Shown here: positions 1-9,300 of the stretch, piece by piece | Layout: every line of letters starts with the position of its first letter | How positions within the stretch are numbered: position 1 is the first letter of the stretch | Source of the DNA: CALSPH01 sp041690035 | GTDB lineage: Bacteria; Bacteroidota; Bacteroidia; NS11-12g; UBA955 | Direction: 5' to 3' | NCBI GenBank assembly: GCA_041690035.1 | Contig: JBDNFC010000011.1 | Span: 1-28,454, forward strand | DNA length: 28,454 nucleotides | The notes under the pieces: generated by a model | Databases searched by the model: none | What the model was told of the DNA's origin: nothing | The model's input: only the letters and a program-made list of their open reading frames with translations | Made by a program: the position numbers and the translations under genes

Positions 1-149
1 AAAAATTAACTTTTATTACAGCTTATTGAATAACAAAAATGGCTGAAATATTTACATCGCATTAAGTTTTTTTAATAAAACAAGTTTTCAAGACCAAATT
101 CAGTTTATAAGCCCAGCTTATCTAATTTTCTAAGTGTTAAAACATAAAA

Positions 150-446
150 CTATGTGGTTTCAAAAACGAAACCTTTTTCTAAATCATTTTCTATGTAATC
201 AATCTGCATGCCTACTAAATACATTAAATGTCCTTTTTCTATAACAAAATCAATGTCTTTTTCGCGATACACAATGTCTTTATCTGTTTTTTCATCCAAG
301 GCAATGAAATTGACTGCACCTGCGCAACCACCCCCACCTTTGATCCCTATTCGAACAAAAGGCACTGATGATGAATTGTGCACTTTTTTTACCTTATTTA
401 ATTGCAAAATTGCTTTTGAAGATATGCTAATTGGTAAATTATCCAT
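150..446 (-). CDS. HesB/IscA-like iron-sulfur cluster protein, C-terminally short
   Basis: The 98-residue product resembles A-type Fe-S carriers (IscA/SufA/ErpA, HesB-like fold): it has the core GGGGCAGAVNF segment with one cysteine (Cys41 from the chosen start) and the later KGHLMYLVGMQIDY strand. Family members normally continue past the ...GFxFxNPNA region into a CGCGESF-type motif supplying two more cluster-binding cysteines. Here the protein stops at GFVFETT, and I found no CGCG-like segment in any minus-strand frame just downstream. The start was set at the ATG at 444-446 (MDNLPISIS), because the longer frame begins with a TTG and adds only six residues. It could be a specialised or degenerate paralogue; Fe-S transfer in the classical three-cysteine way looks unlikely. 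The fold assignment is fairly secure, the function is not. Confidence 0.75.
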   Translation of the reverse strand: MDNLPISISSKAILQLNKVKKVHNSSSVPFVRIGIKGGGGCAGAVNFIALDEKTDKDIVYREKDIDFVIEKGHLMYLVGMQIDYIENDLEKGFVFETT

Positions 447-516
447 TGGGTAAAAAATAAACAAGATTGATTATAAATTGTTTAGCTCAATTTTTTTTTA
501 ATTATCCATAAAAAGA

Positions 517-1035
517 TTAAAAACGCCCATTTTTAAATTTAAAGAAATATCCAATTACTAAAAAATCACGTCCTGTTTCATCATTTATCTTATAATCAAA
601 TTGATACAAATAGCCTATTTGTATTTTATGGGATTGATTGATAGTGCTGTTAATCGCCAATATTATTCTATTCCGCTCAAAATAAGGCTCCCGATTGGTT
701 AAAAATAGTTAATTGTTAAGGCTAATTTCATTGTTGTTTTTTGGAATAACAAAATCACCTCCTTCGCTATAGGTTTGATAGCTTCCGGCAGCAAGGGTGA
801 AAATGCTTTTTTGATAAAATTTATAATTTACACCTTCCTTATATTCATAGTAATGAAAATGGTTGTAAAATTTAAGTGACCGAAGTTGGGTTTCGGCAAA
901 AAAACTCACCTTTTTATTCACTTCATATTTGATGTTTAAAATATTCCAGCTGCCCAAGTCGATATTTCTAGAATAGCATATATCACTACAAATTAGAAAT
1001 AGTAAAAAAAATATCTTTTTAAAGTTTAATACCAT
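517..1035 (-). pseudogene. DUF2490 outer-membrane-type protein, internally deleted and interrupted by a stop
   Basis: The frame from the ATG at 1033-1035 encodes a signal peptide (MVLNFKKIFFLLFLICS), then a DUF2490-like N-terminal half (SFFAETQLRSLKFYNHFHYYEY...GSYQTYSEGGDF). It stops with TAA at 709-711. The same frame continues after that stop for 63 codons to 517 and reads like the C-terminal part of the same family (EPYFERNR, IQIGYLYQFDYK, GRDFLVIGYFFKFK). The middle of the family, the QxRxELR-type beta-strands of roughly 55-60 residues, is absent between the two pieces. I read this as an internal deletion that left a stop at the scar. Short TTAAC repeats surround the junction. A readthrough product or a sequencing error is possible, but a single error would not restore the missing middle. 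DUF2490 proteins are predicted outer-membrane beta-barrels of unknown role. Confidence 0.65.
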
Positions 1036-1170
1036 TTCAAAAGTCGAAAAACAAGGAATAAATATTTGCAAATAAATCTAAATTAACTACCAATAGCTTT
1101 GAAATAGTTTTGAGTTCCTTCGTTTTAATCATTTGGTAATTAAAAAAAATATGAAAACAAAAATATGACT

Positions 1171-1178
1171 TAAATTTG
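1171..1178 (+). promoter_or_regulatory. Candidate Bacteroidota -7 element (TAAATTTG)
   Basis: TAAATTTG matches the Bacteroidota TAnnTTTG -7 consensus and ends 21 nt before the ATG at 1200. I see no TTTG at the usual distance upstream, so this is a half-supported promoter for the DUF7935-like gene and the mutase. Confidence 0.4.
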
Positions 1179-1199
1179 CACCTTAATTAAAGAAAACCA

Positions 1200-1733
1200 A
1201 TGGAAAGTCTAAACAGTCTCTTAGAAATTTTAAAATATATTTTGCCGAGTATAATTGTATTTTTTACGGCATATATTCTTGTAGGTAAGTTTTTGCAAGA
1301 TAAACTTAGCAGCGAGCTGCGTGCATTAAAACAACAACCCCTATCAATCATTAATCCACTAAAACTGCAAGCTTACGAGCGATTAATGATATTCATTGAA
1401 AGATTGAGCCCACAGCAATTAATAGAAAATAGTGAACCAAGGGCAATGAATGTGCTTCAGCTAAAACATCACTTTGTTGCTAGTATTAATGCAGAATACA
1501 ACCATAATGTAAGTCAGCAAATATATGTCTCACCTCAATTATGGACAATTATAAAAGTGGTTAAAGAACAAACTATAGATTTAGTAAATACAAGTGCAGA
1601 AGGTATAGCACCAGAAAAATCAGGGGTTGAACTATGCAAGGTAATAGTAAACAGACTGCTAGACAACCAGCAACAACCAAATCAAAAAGCTATCGAATTT
1701 TTAAAGGCAGAGGTTCAAATTTATTTTGCATAA
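1200..1733 (+). CDS. DUF7935-like single-helix membrane protein
   Basis: This 177-residue protein has one hydrophobic helix near the N-terminus (about residues 12-31, YILPSIIVFFTAYILVGKFL). A soluble, largely helical domain follows, with no enzymatic motif that I can see. Segments such as PLKLQAYERLMIFIERLSP, ALNAEYNHNVSQQIYVS-type sequence and LWTIIKVVKEQT match my memory of the uncharacterised DUF7935 family of Bacteroidota. The gene ends six nucleotides before the methylmalonyl-CoA mutase gene on the same strand, so the two are probably co-transcribed. This pairing suggests a link to mutase assembly or simply to the operon; no function is established. The family name is from recall and was not checked. 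Confidence 0.7.
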   Translation: MESLNSLLEILKYILPSIIVFFTAYILVGKFLQDKLSSELRALKQQPLSIINPLKLQAYERLMIFIERLSPQQLIENSEPRAMNVLQLKHHFVASINAEYNHNVSQQIYVSPQLWTIIKVVKEQTIDLVNTSAEGIAPEKSGVELCKVIVNRLLDNQQQPNQKAIEFLKAEVQIYFA

Positions 1734-1739
1734 AAAAAT

Positions 1740-3290
1740 ATGAAAAAAAAATATAGCACAAGCAGCAATATTGAAATAAAAAAAATATATACTTCTGCAA
1801 AAAAAAGTATCAGTTTAGCTGGAGAATTTCCTTTTACACGCGGCATCTATCCAGAAATGTATAGAGAGCGTTTATGGACAATGAGGCAATATGCAGGATT
1901 TAGTACCGCAGAAGAATCAAACGAGCGATACCACTATTTACTAAAGCAAGGCACAAGTGGTTTGTCTGTAGCTTTTGATTTGCCAACACAAATAGGCTAT
2001 GATAGTAATCATGAATTAGCAGATGGCGAAGTAGGCAAAGTGGGAGTAGCTATAGATAGCATAGAGGATATGGAATTATTATTTAAAGGCATTTCTTTAG
2101 AACAAATAAGTACATCCATGACAATAAATGCAACAGCATCTACCCTTTTAGCCCTATATATCGCAGTTGCAAAAAAACAAGGAGCAGATATTAAAAAAAT
2201 ATCTGGTACAATACAAAATGATATTCTAAAAGAATATGCTGCTAGAGGCACCTATATTTACCCACCAAAGCCAAGCATGAAAATAATTACCGATATTTTT
2301 GAATATTGCAGCATAGAGGTGCCCAAATGGAATACCATTTCTATTAGCGGCTACCATATAAGAGAAGCGGGTGCCAATGCTGCCCAAGAGCTAGCCTTTA
2401 CGCTTTCAAATGGCAAAGCTTATGTAAAAGCAGCACTGGCAAAAGGCTTAGATATAAACATATTTGGAAAAAGATTGTCTTTCTTTTTTAATGCTCACAA
2501 TGACTTTTTTGAAGAAATAGCAAAATTCAGAGCAGCAAGAACGCTTTGGGCAAATATGATGAAGGAAATGGGAGCTACAGACCCAAATGCTATGATGCTT
2601 AGATTCCATGCACAAACAGGAGGCTCAACACTTACTGCACAGCAACCACATAATAATATCACTCGAGTAACCATGCAAGCATTATCTGCTGTGCTTGGAG
2701 GCACACAATCTCTGCACACAAATGGTTTTGATGAAGCACTTTCTTTACCTTCAGAAGAAGCTGCAAGAATAGCCTTAAGAACTCAACAAATTATAGGCTA
2801 TGAAAGTGGTGTAACAAAAACAGTAGACCCAATGGCAGGTTCATATTACGTTGAAAATCTAACAGAAGAGATTAGTCAGGCTGCCATGGTTTACATAAAT
2901 AGTATTGATGCTATGGGTGGCGCAGTGCAGGCTGTAGAGGATGGATACATTCAAAATGAAATTGCAAAGTCAAGTTATTTATTTCAACAAAAATTAGAAA
3001 ATAAAGAAGAGATTGTGGTAGGGCTAAATTCATTTATCAACAATGACGATGCTAAAATAAATTTATTAACAATAAGTAATGATATCAGAATTAAACAAAC
3101 TGAAAAAATTGAGCGATTAAAATCTAATAGAAATCAAAAAATAACAGATGAAAATCTATTGCAATTGGCTAATAACGCTAAAGAAGATAAAAACTTAATG
3201 CCTTGTATTATTTCTTGTGTAGAAAGCTTTGCCACACTTGGCGAAATAGCAGACACCTTAAGAGAAATTTATGGTGAGCACAATGGTTAA
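1740..3290 (+). CDS. Methylmalonyl-CoA mutase, catalytic (TIM-barrel) subunit without B12 domain
   Basis: The 516-residue product covers the substrate-binding barrel of adenosylcobalamin-dependent acyl-CoA mutases and ends at ...LGEIADTLREIYGE, where single-chain enzymes would continue into the cobalamin-binding domain. It has no DxHxxG cobalamin motif, so a separate B12-binding subunit must be encoded outside this window. Substrate-defining residues can be placed by comparison with the Propionibacterium enzyme: Tyr51 in RQYAGF (Tyr89), Arg169 in AARGTY (Arg207, which holds the methylmalonyl carboxylate) and His206 in SGYHIREAG (His244). Isobutyryl-CoA mutases carry Phe and Gln at the first two sites, so methylmalonyl-CoA/succinyl-CoA interconversion is the best reading. 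Expected role: propionate and odd-chain or branched-chain catabolism. The gene is preceded at 6 nt by the DUF7935-like gene. Confidence 0.92.
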   Translation: MKKKYSTSSNIEIKKIYTSAKKSISLAGEFPFTRGIYPEMYRERLWTMRQYAGFSTAEESNERYHYLLKQGTSGLSVAFDLPTQIGYDSNHELADGEVGKVGVAIDSIEDMELLFKGISLEQISTSMTINATASTLLALYIAVAKKQGADIKKISGTIQNDILKEYAARGTYIYPPKPSMKIITDIFEYCSIEVPKWNTISISGYHIREAGANAAQELAFTLSNGKAYVKAALAKGLDINIFGKRLSFFFNAHNDFFEEIAKFRAARTLWANMMKEMGATDPNAMMLRFHAQTGGSTLTAQQPHNNITRVTMQALSAVLGGTQSLHTNGFDEALSLPSEEAARIALRTQQIIGYESGVTKTVDPMAGSYYVENLTEEISQAAMVYINSIDAMGGAVQAVEDGYIQNEIAKSSYLFQQKLENKEEIVVGLNSFINNDDAKINLLTISNDIRIKQTEKIERLKSNRNQKITDENLLQLANNAKEDKNLMPCIISCVESFATLGEIADTLREIYGEHNG

Positions 3291-3509
3291 ACATGAATAT
3301 ACGATAATAATATACAGACATTGTTTGCATTGCATATAAACGGCTAATGCAGGTTATTCTATTGTTAAAAATATATTAAAAACAACTAAAAAAAATTTTT
3401 TTGATAACAATTTTAAGTTCACTTTCGTGGGGTCGAATAAGCAATGTAAATAAATTGTTAATTAGGCACAAAACTTTTTACTTATTAAAAAAAAACTATT
3501 AGAAACTAA
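3291..3509 (+). other. dnaA upstream region, AT-rich, no DnaA-box cluster
   Basis: These 219 bp are very AT-rich, with an A8T7 palindromic tract near 3388-3402 and weak 7-bp inverted arms (ATTGTTA at 3361, TAACAAT at 3405). I found no TTATCCACA-like boxes here, so there is no sequence support for an origin directly upstream of dnaA. The dnaA promoter must lie in this stretch, but no convincing TTTG/TAnnTTTG pair was identified. Confidence 0.4.
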
Positions 3510-4949
3510 ATGAACGAAATACTAACCTGCGAATCTGTTTGGCGCAACTGCCTTAAAATTATTAGAGATAACATAAGCCCTCAAAGTTTCAAGACTTGGT
3601 TTGATCCTATAAAACCTTTGAAACTTGAAGGAAAATCGCTGACAATACAGGTTCCAAGTCAGTTTTTCTTTGAATGGTTAGAAGAGCATTATGTAACATT
3701 GCTTCAAAAAGCTTTAAAACAAGAACTAGGCATTGGTTCTAAATTAGAATACAATATCATTGTAGAAAATGGAGCTATTGGTGGCAATTCATACACCATT
3801 AATTTGCCCACTGCCCAAAACAGAAAAGAGCGTAATAATGAAATATCCATGCCTCTTGAACTTTCTACCACAATTAGAAATCCATTTATTATTCCGGGGC
3901 TCAAAAAAATTAACGTAGATTCTCAACTCAATAACAAATATACTTTTGAAAATTTTATAGAAGGCGACTGCAATAGACTTGCCCGCTCTGCTGGCTTTGC
4001 TGTGGCAAATAATCCTGCTGGAACTTCTTTTAATCCATTAATGATATTTGGTGGAGTAGGATTAGGCAAAACACACTTAGTACATGCCATTGGCAATCAA
4101 ATAAAGCAAGCCCATAAATCAAAAGCGGTATTATATGTTTCTTCAGAAAAGTTTATGAACCAATATATAGACAGTTTAAAAAGTGGAAACAATAATGATT
4201 TTATAAATTTTTATCAATACCTTGATGTATTAATTATAGAAGACGTACAATTTTTTTCTAAAAAAGAAAAAACACAAGAAATATTTTTTCAAATATTTAA
4301 CCACCTTCATCAAAAAGGCAAACAACTTATATTAACCTGCGACAGGGCACCCAGAGAGTTAAAAGATTTGGATGAACGCTTATTATCTAGATTCAAATGG
4401 GGCTTGAGTGCAGACTTAACTGTGCCAGATTTTGAAACAAGGATAGCAATATTAGAAAACATGATGTATGCAGATGGCATTACCATGCCTAGAGATGTGG
4501 TAGAATACGTAGCCCACAATATCGATAATAATGTGCGAGAGTTAGAAGGAGCACTTATATCACTTTTGGCTCAAAGTTCACTTAATAGAAAAGAAATAGA
4601 CTTAGATTTAGCTAAACAAATGCTAAAAAATCTGATTAAAAATGCCAATAGAGAAGTAAGCATTGATTATATTCAAAAATTGGTTTGCGATTATTTTAAT
4701 ATTGGCATAGATGCTGTTAAATCAAAAACACGCAAAAGAGAAATTGTTCAGGCAAGACAAATTGCGATGTATTTTTCTAAAGACTTGACGAAAGCAAGTT
4801 TAAAAAATATAGGTTCACATTTTGGAAATAGAGATCACTCTACTGTGATTCATGCATGTCAAACAGTAAATGATTTGATAGAAACTGACAAAAAGTTTAA
4901 GTATGATGTAGAGGAGTTGGCAAAAAGAATAAAAATAAATACCTTCTAA
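3510..4949 (+). CDS. dnaA: Chromosomal replication initiator protein DnaA
   Basis: The 479-residue product has all four DnaA domains. Domain I (about residues 1-85) includes WRNCLKIIRDNISPQSFKTWFDPI. A short linker follows. The AAA+ domain III carries Walker A GGVGLGKTH (181-189), Walker B LIIEDVQFF (241-249), sensor segment LILTCDRAP and the arginine-finger region LLSRFKWGL. Domain IV carries the DNA-binding signature FGNRDHSTVIHACQTV (about 438-453). It binds ATP and DnaA boxes to open the origin. Length is normal for the phylum. The stop codon lies only two bases from the stop of the convergent kelch gene, leaving no room for an independent terminator. The neighbours here are not the dnaN/recF set found in many other phyla. 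Confidence 0.98.
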   Translation: MNEILTCESVWRNCLKIIRDNISPQSFKTWFDPIKPLKLEGKSLTIQVPSQFFFEWLEEHYVTLLQKALKQELGIGSKLEYNIIVENGAIGGNSYTINLPTAQNRKERNNEISMPLELSTTIRNPFIIPGLKKINVDSQLNNKYTFENFIEGDCNRLARSAGFAVANNPAGTSFNPLMIFGGVGLGKTHLVHAIGNQIKQAHKSKAVLYVSSEKFMNQYIDSLKSGNNNDFINFYQYLDVLIIEDVQFFSKKEKTQEIFFQIFNHLHQKGKQLILTCDRAPRELKDLDERLLSRFKWGLSADLTVPDFETRIAILENMMYADGITMPRDVVEYVAHNIDNNVRELEGALISLLAQSSLNRKEIDLDLAKQMLKNLIKNANREVSIDYIQKLVCDYFNIGIDAVKSKTRKREIVQARQIAMYFSKDLTKASLKNIGSHFGNRDHSTVIHACQTVNDLIETDKKFKYDVEELAKRIKINTF

Positions 4950-4951
4950 AA

Positions 4952-6118
4952 TTAGATTTCGGGTTTTATTTTGCTCAACCTCCACACATCTGATTCCAAA
5001 TTATTGCCACTTACTATCCATAATGATCCTTTAAAATCATAAATGGAACTAGCATGTCTAGATTGCCAAGGAATGTTATTTAATTCTTGCCAAAATTTCC
5101 CATCAGCCGAATACCACATATCATTTCTATTCCATGCCTCATTAAATTGACCATTTGCCCCACCAATAATCCAAATTTTTTTATCCCAAGAAATTACATT
5201 TTGATAACATCTTTGCTCCCAAGGGGCCTGTAATAATTCACATTTCCAATCTGCACCATTTTTGGTACTCCACACATCGTTGTAATAATTTTTTACTACG
5301 CCTTTTTCATTGCTATATGTTGCACCTCCTAGTATCCATAATTTTTTATTTAATGCTGCTTGACCTATGATCATTCCTCTAGGCAGCCAATGAGTATTGC
5401 CAGCTATATGATGCTGCCAATCTTTGCCATTTTCGCTAGACCAGGCATCAGCAAAATACTGTTGTTTATGATCTTCTACACTATCCATAGTTTGTCCACC
5501 AAAAACCCATATTTTATTATTAAAAACTACTACTTGGCTCGCTGCCCTAGGATACCAAGGAGCCTGCTGCAATATTCTTTCCCAATTAACACCATCTTCA
5601 GAATTCCATATATCGTTTTGGTATTTTTGCTGGTTTGCATCGCCTCCTATAATCCACATTCTATTCTTAAAAACAACAAAACCTGCACCATGTCTTCCTT
5701 CCCAATCATTTAAAGAATCAAAATTATCTTTTCCAAACGTATTTGCTTTTATCAAAATCCAGTTTAAACCATCTCCGCTTTTCCAAACCTCATTATTACA
5801 AGCTTTAGGAAAATTAATTTTATCAGAAGGATTCCAACCACCTAATAGCCACATTGCATCTTTATAAACCAATGCACCCGCTCCATCTCTTGCACTAAAA
5901 GCAGCATTGCAGGTTACTTTAATCCATTCATAACCAAGATGATCGTATCTTACATTGCTTATTGCAGAATCACAAAAATTAACTGTTTTTGCAGATTTGT
6001 TAGCAATTTTTTTTTCAATATCACCTTTAATTAAACTTGGCACATTATAGGTAGCCAAAAGCAGGAGTAAGACAGTGATTATAAGCCCTAACAGAACTAT
6101 AAAGATATTTTTCTTCAT
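4952..6118 (-). CDS. Six-bladed kelch-type beta-propeller protein, membrane-anchored or exported
   Basis: The 388-residue product starts with a strongly hydrophobic helix (residues 4-23) that serves as a signal peptide or anchor. From about residue 75 to the end there are six repeats of the pattern R-x-(8-10)-(I/M/L)W(I/V/L)xGG...ndxWxSxdGxxW, for example GRHGAGFVVFKNRMWIIGG and PRAASQVVVFNNKIWVFGG. This is the kelch/galactose-oxidase-like propeller, predicted to fold with six blades. Each blade carries an NGxxW-like turn (SEDGVNWERIL, SENGKDWQHH). No catalytic residues or sorting domain were recognised. The likely location is the periplasm or the cell surface; partner and ligand are unknown. 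A good minus-strand promoter lies at 6148-6181. Its 3' end abuts the end of dnaA. Confidence 0.85.
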   Translation of the reverse strand: MKKNIFIVLLGLIITVLLLLLATYNVPSLIKGDIEKKIANKSAKTVNFCDSAISNVRYDHLGYEWIKVTCNAAFSARDGAGALVYKDAMWLLGGWNPSDKINFPKACNNEVWKSGDGLNWILIKANTFGKDNFDSLNDWEGRHGAGFVVFKNRMWIIGGDANQQKYQNDIWNSEDGVNWERILQQAPWYPRAASQVVVFNNKIWVFGGQTMDSVEDHKQQYFADAWSSENGKDWQHHIAGNTHWLPRGMIIGQAALNKKLWILGGATYSNEKGVVKNYYNDVWSTKNGADWKCELLQAPWEQRCYQNVISWDKKIWIIGGANGQFNEAWNRNDMWYSADGKFWQELNNIPWQSRHASSIYDFKGSLWIVSGNNLESDVWRLSKIKPEI

Positions 6119-6147
6119 AAATAAAATTGATATATAAATATTTTTTA

Positions 6148-6181
6148 CAAATATAATGACAATGAAGAATTAAGTTTCAAA
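6148..6181 (-). promoter_or_regulatory. Predicted promoter of the kelch gene
   Basis: On the minus strand, TTTG (6178-6181) and TATATTTG (6148-6155) are separated by 22 nt. This fits the Bacteroidota -33/-7 layout. The -7 ends about 29 nt before the ATG at 6118. Confidence 0.5.
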
Positions 6182-6272
6182 AAAATATTTCTTTTCTTTT
6201 CTTAATAAATGAAATAAAATATTTCAAATTCTTCTAAAAGTGTAATGATTGAAATTTGGTAAAAAATGTAAA

Positions 6273-6308
6273 AAAAAGCCCCAATCTCAAAAGAAATTGG
6301 GGCTTTTT
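6273..6308 (-). terminator. Rho-independent terminator after the beta-helix/PKD gene
   Basis: A 13-bp perfect stem (AAAAAGCCCCAAT at 6273-6285 and its complement at 6296-6308) encloses a 10-nt loop. It lies 17 nt past the stop codon at 6326, with the T-run in the right place for minus-strand transcription. The flanking A/T runs also allow termination from the other direction. Confidence 0.9.
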
Positions 6309-6325
6309 AATATTAGGATAGGATA

Positions 6326-9300
6326 TTATTTTGTTAGCGTTACTTTAACAGTTGAAGTTTGATTTCCAGAGGTAAGTTTTACTAAATATAAACCAGCAGG
6401 ATGGGCATCAAAATTATAACTAAATGTCCCATTTAATTCAGTAGCAGCAACATCGGCAATTTTGGCTCCTAAAGCATTGTATATTTCAATTACTAAGGGA
6501 GCTGTGTTGTTATTAACTTCAATATTTACAATTCCGTTAGCAGGATTAGGATAAACATTTACATCTGCGTTAATATTAATGGCATCTGCACTTAATGTTT
6601 TATCAGTAGTTTTAGTAATTCTGCACTCACATCCATTTTTTGTCGCAATCATAGTGATGCTAACAGGTGTGCTATTGATTGGAAAAACTACATTTGATAC
6701 ACCAGCAGCTACAGAAATATTTGACCCTCCAACACTATAAATCCATTTGAAAGATGTACCCGCCAATGATCCACCTTTTGGTGTTAATGTATGTACACCT
6801 AAACCTTTGGCATAATCTTTTATATAATCAAAATCACAAGCTTGTGGAGATTCTCTAATTTCTATTGGAATAATTTTAGTAGAGCTACAACCGCCTAATA
6901 TACTTGCAATAAGTGTTACATTTCTTTGTCCAACAGCATTATAGGTATGAATTGGTGCCCCGTCAGCAGAAACATTTGCATCGCCAAAATTCCAATTATA
7001 AGAAATTTCACCTGTTGGCGAAGTTGTTTTGTTAGTAAACACCGCTTGTTGTCCTTGACAAACGTCTGCAACAGAAAAGTCAGCAATTGGTTGAATTAAT
7101 ACATTCAGATTTTTGGAAATTATATCAGTACATCCATTGCTAGAGGTTACAGATAAAGTAACAGATTGATTTCCTAAGTCTGACCAGATATGGCTTCTTG
7201 TAGCATTATTATTTATGTCAGTTACATTTTCTATTGTCCAAGTGCTTGTTGGAATGCCATTTGGAGTAATGGAGTTATTTGTAAACAAAGTAGGAGTTTG
7301 GCCACAAGCCTGATCTGCTGTGAAGCTAGCTTTTGGCGCAGCCTTAATATTAACAACAATAGGTGTATTTAATGAGTCTGCACAACCAAATTCTGAAACT
7401 GCTGTTAAACGAACATTTTTAGTTCCTGCAGTTGAGAACTTATGCAAAGGATTTGGTTCTGTTGAAATCGCATTAGGTTCATCAAAATTCCATAAATAAC
7501 CCATATTTCCGCTAGTTATAGTTGAACTATTGCTAAATCCAAAATCATCATTATCACAAGCACCTGACGCCAAAGTGCCGTTTGCAATAGGTTTAGCAAA
7601 CTGATATACATTTTTGGTTTTTGAACCAGCACAGCCATTTTTCTCTGCTCTAAGTGTTACTGCATAACCACCTGGCAGTGTATAAAATTTACTTACGTTG
7701 GTGGTAACTTGATTAGGAGACCCATCACCCAATGTCCAAATATAAGTTGCATCTGCTGGATTTGTTGTGTTTGTTAATGCCACTGGTATTCCTTCGCAGG
7801 CATTTACTCTGCTAAAATCAACAAGCGGTATAGCAGTAACTGTAAGTATTTTAGCAAGAGTATCTACATAACCATATGGCGATGTAATACAACTAAATTT
7901 AACCGTGTAATTGCCGCTTCCTGGAAAAGTAAATACTGGATTTGTGCTAGTGGCAGAATCTTCAATATTACCTGTTCCAAAATCCCACTTGTAAAGTATA
8001 TTTCCAGTGCTTACTGTTGAAAAATTATCGAATAATACTCCAGATCCTTCGCAAATAGTAGTAGGAAAGTCAAAATTTGGATTACAACGTGGAGCAACAA
8101 AAATTCTTTTTCTAATTGTGGTATCACATCCTGTAAAGGGGTCTGTAAAGACCACATTAAGGATAACAAAAGAGTCTATTGCAGAAGAAGGGGGATTAAA
8201 AGAAACTTGAGCATTTGTAGCACCTGATGGTACAGTTACAGAACTTCCTGTTACTATAATTCCTGCGTTTTCTGTTCTAACATTAGTTGTTATATTCCAT
8301 CTGTTTGCGGGTGCTGTTCCATATTGTGCATTTGTTAAACCTATAGGAGGTGTAAATGAGTATACAAGAGGCTGTGTTGGAACTGTTACATCAAAACCTC
8401 CAAAATTATGGATGCCTTGTGTGCCAATAAATGAAAGATTAGATCCAGTAGGTGTTCTTATTACTGTAAATGTTCTTGTTAATCTGCTATTAGCAGGATT
8501 ATCATCTACTACTCCTACTCCTGCTGAAATACTGTTTAATCCAGGACTGTTAAATCTTGGAACAGATACAAAAGTATATACTATTGTAGAATTTGCAGCA
8601 ATAGGCCCAGCAATATTTTCTACCACCGGAGTAGATGTGTTAATTTGATACGAAACGGGCACATTTCTGATTGGAAAATTATTCTCATTTCTCACAGTTA
8701 TTGTAACGGGCTCTGTATAATTTCCGCAAACAGAAGTACCATTAGCAGAATAAGTAAACACAGTTGTACTTGCATCTATTCTTACTTCAAAAGCGCCCAT
8801 GTCTGGCGAAGCTACTGTTCTAGCGCTATCATTAATATCTTGAGTATAGCCTAAATTTGTACCTCCATTGTTGATAGGAAATGAAATAGGTCTTAAATCT
8901 CCTGTTGCCAAATTTACAAATGTTGGGTTGAGTCCAAAGCTACTATTTCCTCTACCCAATGCTCTCCAAGCAGTCAATGTTGAAATATTTGTATTGCCAT
9001 CATACCCGTAATAATCGCCAGAAGCTTGTGCGCCTGTTCCATTTCTGTTTACAAAAACATCATTGTAATCAAAAGTACCTGTACCCCAGTTTAAATCATA
9101 GATGCCGTATCGTGCTAGCGTTGTAGAAGAACTGGTTCTTGTAATGCTGATTATATTATTGCTAAATTCTGTTAATCCACCATCATTATAATTTTGGATG
9201 GCATAAACATTTGGATTAGATACGTCAGTATTATCGTCATAAGAGAATGTGTTGTGCACCGAAACGAAATCACCTGCTGCGCCTCCACCCCAATTATATA

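Noticed and set aside
447..464. TTG start six codons before the chosen start of the IscA-like gene
   Set aside because: A better ATG is present at the start of the conserved domain; the extra residues add nothing recognisable.
502..510. TTATCCATA, one mismatch from a DnaA box
   Set aside because: It is isolated, inside the intergenic stretch beyond the DUF2490 remnant, and not part of a cluster.
3361..3411. Inverted arms ATTGTTA/TAACAAT upstream of dnaA as an origin element
   Set aside because: Arms of seven A/T-rich bases across 37 nt are expected by chance in such AT-rich DNA.
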